64,000 bases of DNA, from assembly GCA_024036415.1 (NCBI GenBank), contig JAMWET010000179.1, positions 25,161-89,160 of the forward strand, in the 5' to 3' direction. The notes below the pieces were generated by a model. It saw only the letters and a program-made list of their open reading frames with translations, ran no database searches and had not been told where the DNA came from. Below are positions 57,994 through 64,000 of this stretch, in pieces; position 1 is the stretch's first letter; every line of letters begins with the position of its first letter. Source of the DNA: Prochilodus magdalenae. Lineage: Eukaryota; Chordata; Actinopteri; Characiformes; Prochilodontidae. The position numbers and the translations under genes are program-made.

Positions 57994-60727
57994 AATATAA
58001 TATAATATTAATTTTAAAATTCTACATTCAGTAAAACTATCATTTATGAAACATGTATGTAGAGATGAATTCCTGTATTTCTATATTGTGACTGTAATGT
58101 GTCTCAGTGGACACACACACATGTTCTGGTCTTTTACCTGAGAGAAGATCCTCATCCACATCCTCATATTCTTCAGAGAAGATACTTCCTGTTAGAGGAG
58201 AACAGAACAGTCATGAAACACAGAATGCAGAACCCCCACAATCCTCTGAGTGGTGTGGGTCATTAGGATCTACAGGCAGGGAACAAGTTAAAGAAGAAAC
58301 ACTCACTGAATCAGTTGTTCACTCGGTCAGTCACTCACGACTTATCAACTGGTCACTCATTTGATCACTCACTCGGTCAATCGGTCAGTCACTCGCGACT
58401 TATCAACCGGTCACTCATTTGATCACTCACTCAGTCATTCGGTCAATCGGTCAGTCACTCACAACTTATCAACTGGTCACTCATTTGATCACTCACTCGG
58501 TCAATCCGTCAGTCACTCACAACTTATCAACTGGTCACTCATTTGATCACTCACTCGGTCATTCGGTCAGTCACTCACGACTTATCAACTGGACACTCAT
58601 TTGATGACTCACTCGGTCATTCGGTCAGTCACTCACAACTTATCAACTGGTCACTCATTTGATCACTCACTCGGTCATTCGGTCACTCGGTCAGTCACTC
58701 ACAACTCATCAACTGGTCACTCATTTGATCACTCACTCGGTCAATCGGTCAGTCACTCGCGACTTATCAACCGGTCACTCATTTGATCACTCACTCAGTC
58801 ATTCGGTCAATCGGTCAGTCACTCACAACTTATCAACTGGTCACTCATTTGATCACTCACTCGGTCAATCCGTCAGTCACTCACAACTTATCAACTGGTC
58901 ACTCATTTGATCACTCACTCGGTCACTCGGTCATTCAGTCAGTCACTCACAACTTATCAACTGGACACTCATTTGATCACTCACTCGGTCATTCGGTCAG
59001 TCACTCACAACTTATCAACTGGTCACTCATTTGATCACTCACTCGGTCACTCGGTCAGTCACTCACGACTTATAAACTGGACACTCATTTGATCACTCAC
59101 TCGGTCATTCGGTCAGTCACTCACAACTTATCAACTGGTCACTCATTTGATCACTAACTCGGTCATTCGGTCACTCGGTCAGTCACTCATGACTTATCAA
59201 CTGGTCACTCATTTGATCACTCACTCGGTCATTCGGTCAGTCACTCACAACTTATCAACTGGTCACTCATTTGATCACTCACTCGGTCATTCGGTCACTC
59301 GGTCAGTCACTCACAACTCATCAACTGGTCACTCATTTGATCACTCACTCGGTCACTCGGTCAGTCACTCACGACTTATCAACTGGTCACTCATTTGATC
59401 ACTAACTCGGTCACTCGGTCAGTCACTTGCGATTTATCAACTGGTCACTCATTTGATCACTCACACGGTCATTCAGTCACTCGGTCAGTCACTCACAACT
59501 TATCAACTGGTCACTCATTTGATCACTCACTCGGCCACTCGGTCAGTCACTTGCGATTTATCAACTGGTCACTCATTTGATCACTCACTCGGTCATTCGG
59601 TCACTCGGTCAGTCACTCACGACTTTTCAACTGGTCACTCATTTGATCACTCACTCGGTCATTCGGTCACTCGGTCAGTCACTCACGACTTATCAACTGG
59701 TCACTCATTTGATCACTCACTCGGTCATTCGGACACTCAGTCAGTCACTCACGACTTATGAACTGGTCACTCATTTGATCACTCACTCGGTCATTCGGTC
59801 ACTCGGTCAGTCACTCACGACTTTTCAACTGGTCACTCATTTGATCACTCACTCGGTCAATCGGTCACTCGGTCAGTCACTCACGACTTATCAACTGGTC
59901 ACTCATTTGATCACTCACTCGGCCATTCGGTCACTCGGTCAGTCACGACTTATCAACTGGTCACTCATTTGATCACTCACTCGGTCATTCGGTCACTCGG
60001 TCAGTCACTCACGACTTATCAACTGGTCACTCATTTGATCACTCACTCGGCCATTCGGTCACTCGGTCAGTCACGACTTATCAACTGGTCACTCATTTGA
60101 TCACTCACTCGGTCACTCGGTCAGTCACTTGCGATTTATCAACTGGTCACTCATTTGATCACTCACTCTGTCACTTGGTCAGTCACTTGCGATTTATCAA
60201 CTGGTCACTCATTTGATCACTCACTCGGTCATTCGGTCACTCGGTCAGTCACTCACGACTTATCAACTGGTCACTCATTTGATTACTCACTCGGTCATTC
60301 GGACACTCAGTCAGTCACTCACGACTTATCAACTGGTCACTCATTTGATCACTCACTCGGTCAATCGGTCACTCGGTCAGTCACTCACGACTTATCAACT
60401 GGTCACTCATTTGATCACTCACTCGGTCATTCGGTCACTCGGTCAGTCACTCACAACTTATCAACTGGTCACTCATTTGATCAGTCACTCGGTCACTCGG
60501 TCAGTCACTTGCGATTTATCAACTGGTCACTCATTTGATCACTCACTCGGTCATTCAGTCACTCGGTCAGTCACTCACGACTTATCAACTGGTCACTCAT
60601 TTGATCACTCACTGGGTTTATTGTTTGTCATTTGTTCAATCAGTCACTCTTATTGATTGATGGTTCTCAGTCTCACACACGCACACACATACACGCACAC
60701 ACATACACGCACACACACACACGCACA

Positions 60728-60759
<32 letters not shown>

Positions 60760-62124
60760 GTTGAACCCCCCCCTGCTTTCTCTCTCCCTCTCTCGCACCT
60801 GCAGCTGTGTGGTTTCTCTGTAAGTCCTAAAATGGAAGGTCTACAGGATGAGACAGTTTAACTTCAGCTGCCTGATAGATGCTTATCAGCAGAAGTAGCT
60901 CACTACACTACATGTAGATCTACTCTACTGTACATTTCATCTAATATACACTAAACTATCATATAACTCATTTACTCTTATAATAACCATTTATCTTCAT
61001 TCATAAGGTCAACTTAATCCCTACTGGCATGTTCTTAGGAGAACAGAAGTTTACATCTGCAGATGTGTTAATACTTTTTCATTGTTTTACTAATATTAAC
61101 ACAAAACTCACATAAAAACAAAAACGTTAGTTTAATAACAAAAGAAAAACACGTCATATAGTCATATCTACATTCAGCACTCATCTGAACCACAGTCTAC
61201 TGTAGTAACTCAGTAATGAGCTGTGATCAGCTGCTGACTGTAAATATGGGTAAGGAGAAGTAAGTAGTAACTGGATATTTTATTTTATGTTGTGTTTTTT
61301 CTATACTCAGTGGAAAAGGTGAGAATAGTGAAAAGCAACATTGACCCAAATGAAGACACACCGGAGGCCAGAGACAGTATTTGTCAGTAGAGGGGCGTGT
61401 AGTGTGTAAGCTCCTGTGTAAAGGTGATTGTGGTAACAGGGTTTGGGTTAGACTGTCTCCCCCTTCATAAGTCATAATTACTGACATGATGTTTAAGGCT
61501 TTATCAGAATTTTACTGGGATGTTCAGATCAGTATGGTATGTGTGCTGAGGCCTTCTCTTTAGGCCCCTTGACACAGTCCTCCCCTCTACTGACACTTAC
61601 TCACCCTCATGTAGAACACCCCATACATCACTCACCCCTTCCAGTCGAGTCATTTCTGTTAGTGACGTATCTGCGGTCGATCTCCTCATAGACTGCCTCA
61701 GTCAGAGTCTTACGCCTCCTCTTAGAGAGCACTGTGAGGGAGACAGAGAGGAACATGGAGCCAGGTCAGTAGAAGAGAAGACTGATGAGAGATTGAAGGA
61801 CTAATGATGTTTAGAGAATGTACAGAAAGTGGATTGTAGATGATCTCTGAATCTCTCTACCTCTCTTGAGCACTCTGTTCTGGTACAGCAGCACAACCAG
61901 AAGCACTAAGGTCAGGAAAAGCACCACTCCCAGAACCAGGAGAGACACTGGATAGATGGGTGGAACAGCGGCTGTGCTCTTCACTGCAAAAATAAACAGA
62001 ACAGAAACTCTGTGGAGCACTGAATAAGATATTCAGAAATAATTAGATAAATGATCCAAGTAACAAAACAGTACCTGTAGTAGTGGTGGTGGTGGTTGGT
62101 GGTGTGGGTGTAGTTGTAGTAGTT

Positions 62125-62158
<34 letters not shown>

Positions 62159-63504
62159 GGACAGGTTTCTCTACACACAGAATCAAAACACAAAACAATC
62201 AAGAATACACAAAAAACATAAAATTTAAAAGCTTAATCGAACAAACCAACATAAGTAACCATTAACAACGATAATTAAAATGATGTGTGTGATATTAATA
62301 ACATAATATTCATATTCAACTATATTTTGCATTTTACTGGACACAGAAACTCAAAACTCCAGCAGTTCCTCTGACCTGCACAGGTGACTCCAGCGTGCTG
62401 CCTGTGGGAGCAGTCAGTGTGGTCTTTCAGGGAATGAGGACAGTCCCACAGGTGAATCTCATTCCCTGTGCACTTCACTCTGTTCAGCCAGACAGTCCCC
62501 TCACCAGCACCAAACACAATACTCCCATTAACTGGCCCACAGCCCAGCTGCCTGCAGACCACCTCAGCATCCCTGACGTCCCACCGATCAACGCAGACGG
62601 ACCCCCACTTAGCATTATGATACACCTCCAGTCTCCCAGAGCAGCTTCCATCTCTTCCACTCAGCTTGAGAGGCAGGTGATCTACATCACACATTTCACA
62701 CATGAGGAGATACAGGAACTTATAATGGAGCTATACAGAACTCTTTATTTATTTTAGGTTTGTGTGAGCCGGTTTGTTTCAGCCTTTGATTCTAATCATG
62801 TGCAGACTTTCACTGTCAGTACAATTTAATGTAATTCTGAAAAACGTCTCTGGTTATGGATCATAGGATAGTTGAGAGGATATTTACTGAAATTAGATTG
62901 TTTGTCTAAAAGATTTACTGAAGATCAGTTCATTGAAATGTCTGGTAGTGAAGTGTCTTACTTGAGCACTGCTGCTGGTGGGGAGATAAAAAGCATGTGG
63001 GATGAACAGGTGGTGAGCTTCCCGTATCTGGAGTAAGGAAATACAGTTGTGTAGTAACTGAATAATTTAAGTTACAGTTTGATCTCTCTGGGCACTGTGC
63101 TCAAACCACAGCTTCATATTTTACCCTTAACATTTCTGTTCATATTAATAACACTATATTTATAAACCCAGTATTACCTGTAGGACAGTACTGCCTACCT
63201 GAGCAGGTAATGTGAGCCACCTCACTGTTTTTATCACAGCTGTTCTGCCCCCAGGGTGAAGATGGACAGTGCCACAGAGTAGAATGATATTTATCACAAT
63301 TCAGATCATCCAGCCAGTTAGGAGCTGATCCCAGCCTTGCTTTGGCATTCCTCCCATTTCCAGATCTTCCACAGTTCAGCTCCTGACAGATCAAACTAAC
63401 TGTTTCCTCAGTCATTCCATTTTCACACACGTTACCCCAGGTTCCATTGTAGAACACCTCCAGATTCCCCTCACAGCCCTCAGAGAGTCTGAACTCCTTA
63501 TACT
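55530..63504 (-). CDS. SRCR gene 4 (partial): F-linker-G, stalk, TM, tail
   Basis: Minus-strand 3' part of a paralogue; 5' exons lie beyond the right edge. Exons: SRCR 63199-63504 (F); linker 62962-63027; SRCR 62376-62681 (G); stalk 62075-62170; TM 61861-61983; tail 61636-61731, 58138-58188, 57643-57705, 56951-57013, 56766-56843, 56378-56440, 56220-56279, 56061-56123, 55530-55648. All internal exons are multiples of three in phase 1, so the TM form is intact, unlike gene 3. The tail exons and their introns are almost identical to gene 3, while linker, G domain and stalk differ clearly. Inference: a functional type I membrane receptor whose tail was recently exchanged with gene 3. Confidence 0.85.
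56061..56123 (-). CDS. Gene 4 tail exon 8 (SYDDVI)
   Basis: 63 nt, phase 1-1, near-identical to 35856-35918. Confidence 0.8.
56220..56279 (-). CDS. Gene 4 tail exon 7 (NYDDA)
   Basis: 60 nt, phase 1-1, same peptide as gene 3 36015-36074. Confidence 0.8.
56378..56440 (-). CDS. Gene 4 tail exon 6 (GYDDVI)
   Basis: 63 nt, phase 1-1, same peptide as gene 3 36173-36235. Confidence 0.78.
56766..56843 (-). CDS. Gene 4 tail exon 5 (SYDDVI)
   Basis: 78 nt, phase 1-1, same peptide as gene 3 36561-36638. Confidence 0.8.
56951..57013 (-). CDS. Gene 4 tail exon 4 (YYDDVI)
   Basis: 63 nt, phase 1-1, same weak donor (ATAA|GTGGGG) as gene 3. Confidence 0.65.
57643..57705 (-). CDS. Gene 4 tail exon 3 (ITIM-like SGYEDV)
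   Basis: 63 nt, phase 1-1; [20 protein letters not shown]. Confidence 0.82.
57821..57834 (+). promoter_or_regulatory. CTCF-like site in gene 4 tail intron
   Basis: CAGTAGAGGGCGCT, the duplicate of 37616-37629. Confidence 0.35.
58138..58188 (-). CDS. Gene 4 tail exon 2 (EYEDV)
   Basis: 51 nt, phase 1-1; [16 protein letters not shown]. Confidence 0.8.
58297..60625. repeat. 58/66-bp minisatellite array in gene 4 tail intron
   Basis: Same unit as gene 3 but about 2.3 kb, clean and regular throughout, without the degenerate left part. Variants within the unit (for example CAACTTATC/CGACTTATC, CTTGCGATTTATC) are spread in blocks that suggest higher-order copying. Confidence 0.95.
60675..60760. 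repeat. (CA)n microsatellite in gene 4 tail intron
   Basis: CA tract with CG and TA interruptions, equivalent to 43106-43242 in gene 3. Confidence 0.93.
61636..61731 (-). CDS. Gene 4 tail exon 1 (juxtamembrane, YEEI)
   Basis: 96 nt, phase 1-1; [20 protein letters not shown], as in gene 3. Confidence 0.82.
61861..61983 (-). CDS. Gene 4 transmembrane exon
   Basis: 123 nt, phase 1-1, acceptor [28 protein letters not shown] then a continuous hydrophobic span and YQNRVLKR. Confidence 0.85.
62075..62170 (-). CDS. Gene 4 stalk exon (poly-Thr from microsatellite)
   Basis: 96 nt, phase 1-1, acceptor GTGTAG|AG, donor ACAG|GTACTG. After EKPVP it is almost entirely Thr with a few Pro, encoded by an (ACT)n microsatellite. 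A mucin-like stalk is expected. Confidence 0.75.
62376..62681 (-). CDS. Gene 4 type G SRCR
   Basis: 306 nt, phase 1-1, eight cysteines, 3 codons shorter than type G of genes 2 and 3 after Cys 4 ([14 protein letters not shown]). Confidence 0.9.
62962..63027 (-). CDS. Gene 4 linker exon (diverged)
   Basis: 66 nt, phase 1-1, acceptor [28 protein letters not shown]. The end (QQQCS) aligns with the other linkers, the start does not. Confidence 0.65.
63199..63504 (-). CDS. Gene 4 type F SRCR
   Basis: 306 nt, phase 1-1, eight cysteines; [19 protein letters not shown] and [10 protein letters not shown]. Confidence 0.9.
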
Positions 63505-64000
63505 CTGGTGGGAGAAGGAAAATGTAAGTGTATGTCTGACATTCTTCCAAATTACAGGGAAGGTGTTGGGCCTCCAGAACAGTTTCAGTGTGCTCTGGAA
63601 GACATTCTACTGCTCTCTGAAAGTTTACTGGATGAATAGAGCACCACAGCAAACCAATATTATCCCTTAGTATACAGTTGCCTAGAGACAGACACCACAC
63701 ACCGGCACTGCTCACAAATGCTGCACCTTTTAAAAATTTCCACTACACCCGATACTCCACTGCTGCGCTTGCAAAAGAACAGACACACCAGTGTTAAAGG
63801 AAGTACGTTTCTGATGAACACAGGAATGCTGAGAGACTCAATAAGCACATAAGTTCTGTTCTGTTTTTACCTCTTTTAGTAAAAATGTCTCCAGAGAGCC
63901 CCTATAGTTATTCACTTAAAAACCTACATTAAGTTCTCAATTGATTTAGTTTATGTGGTAAAAGTTCATTGTTGCACACTCCACACAAACAGGTTTCCTT
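63505..64000. other. Gene 4 intron at the right edge
   Basis: No further exon recognised; by analogy with genes 2 and 3 a type E SRCR exon should lie just beyond the window. Confidence 0.5.

Noticed and set aside
58297..60625. Regular repeat units resembling a CRISPR array
   Set aside because: Units are head-to-tail without unique spacers, lie in an intron of a vertebrate gene, and have no cas genes.

Overview
This is vertebrate, most probably teleost, genomic DNA. Supporting signs are small coding exons with GT-AG introns in phase 1, many microsatellites, fish-type transposon relics (Tc1, hAT, L2/Rex-type and L1/Tx1-type LINEs) and no operons or prokaryotic signals. All recognisable host genes lie on the minus strand. 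They form a head-to-tail cluster of four paralogous scavenger-receptor cysteine-rich (SRCR) receptor genes, resembling in architecture the CD163/WC1 group of leukocyte receptors (group B SRCR domains, one exon each).

Layout by region. Gene 1 (563-1941, 3' part beyond the left edge) has a leader and two SRCR exons. From 2.4 to 6.5 kb lie a degraded transposase, an orphan plus-strand copy of the leader exon and a trinucleotide array. Gene 2 (6605-29811) has 13 SRCR exons ordered A-B-A-B-A-B-A-B-C-D-E-F-linker-G, then a stalk, a transmembrane exon and a multi-tyrosine tail. Its 8.4 kb first intron holds a decayed L1-like LINE and a probable solo LTR. From 30.3 to 34.9 kb is transposon-rich intergenic DNA. 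Gene 3 (35325-50295) is the short form, A-B-C-D-E-F-linker-G, with a nine-exon tail. From 50.8 to 55.3 kb lie hAT and Tc1 relics. Gene 4 (55530-63504, 5' part beyond the right edge) has F-linker-G, stalk, transmembrane segment and a tail almost identical to that of gene 3.

The letters A-G are my labels for SRCR exon types that recur between genes. All internal coding exons are phase 1-1 and multiples of three, except the gene 3 stalk and TM exons, so exon gain, loss or skipping normally keeps the frame. Predicted proteins are type I membrane receptors: a signal peptide of about 19 residues, an SRCR ectodomain, a Ser/Thr-rich stalk, one membrane span, and a tail in which almost every exon carries one acidic Tyr motif (YEEI, YEDV, YDDV).

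The most interesting points are: a tail block (cytoplasmic exons plus a 58/66-bp minisatellite in an intron) homogenised between genes 3 and 4 while their extracellular exons differ; an SRCR domain that lost both cysteines of one expected disulfide and also has a GC splice donor; a stalk/TM frame break in gene 3 that predicts either a soluble product or one specific alternative splice; and CTCF-like sites about 0.8 kb upstream of each leader exon. Coordinates of exons come from reading splice sites by eye; no expression data or database search was available.
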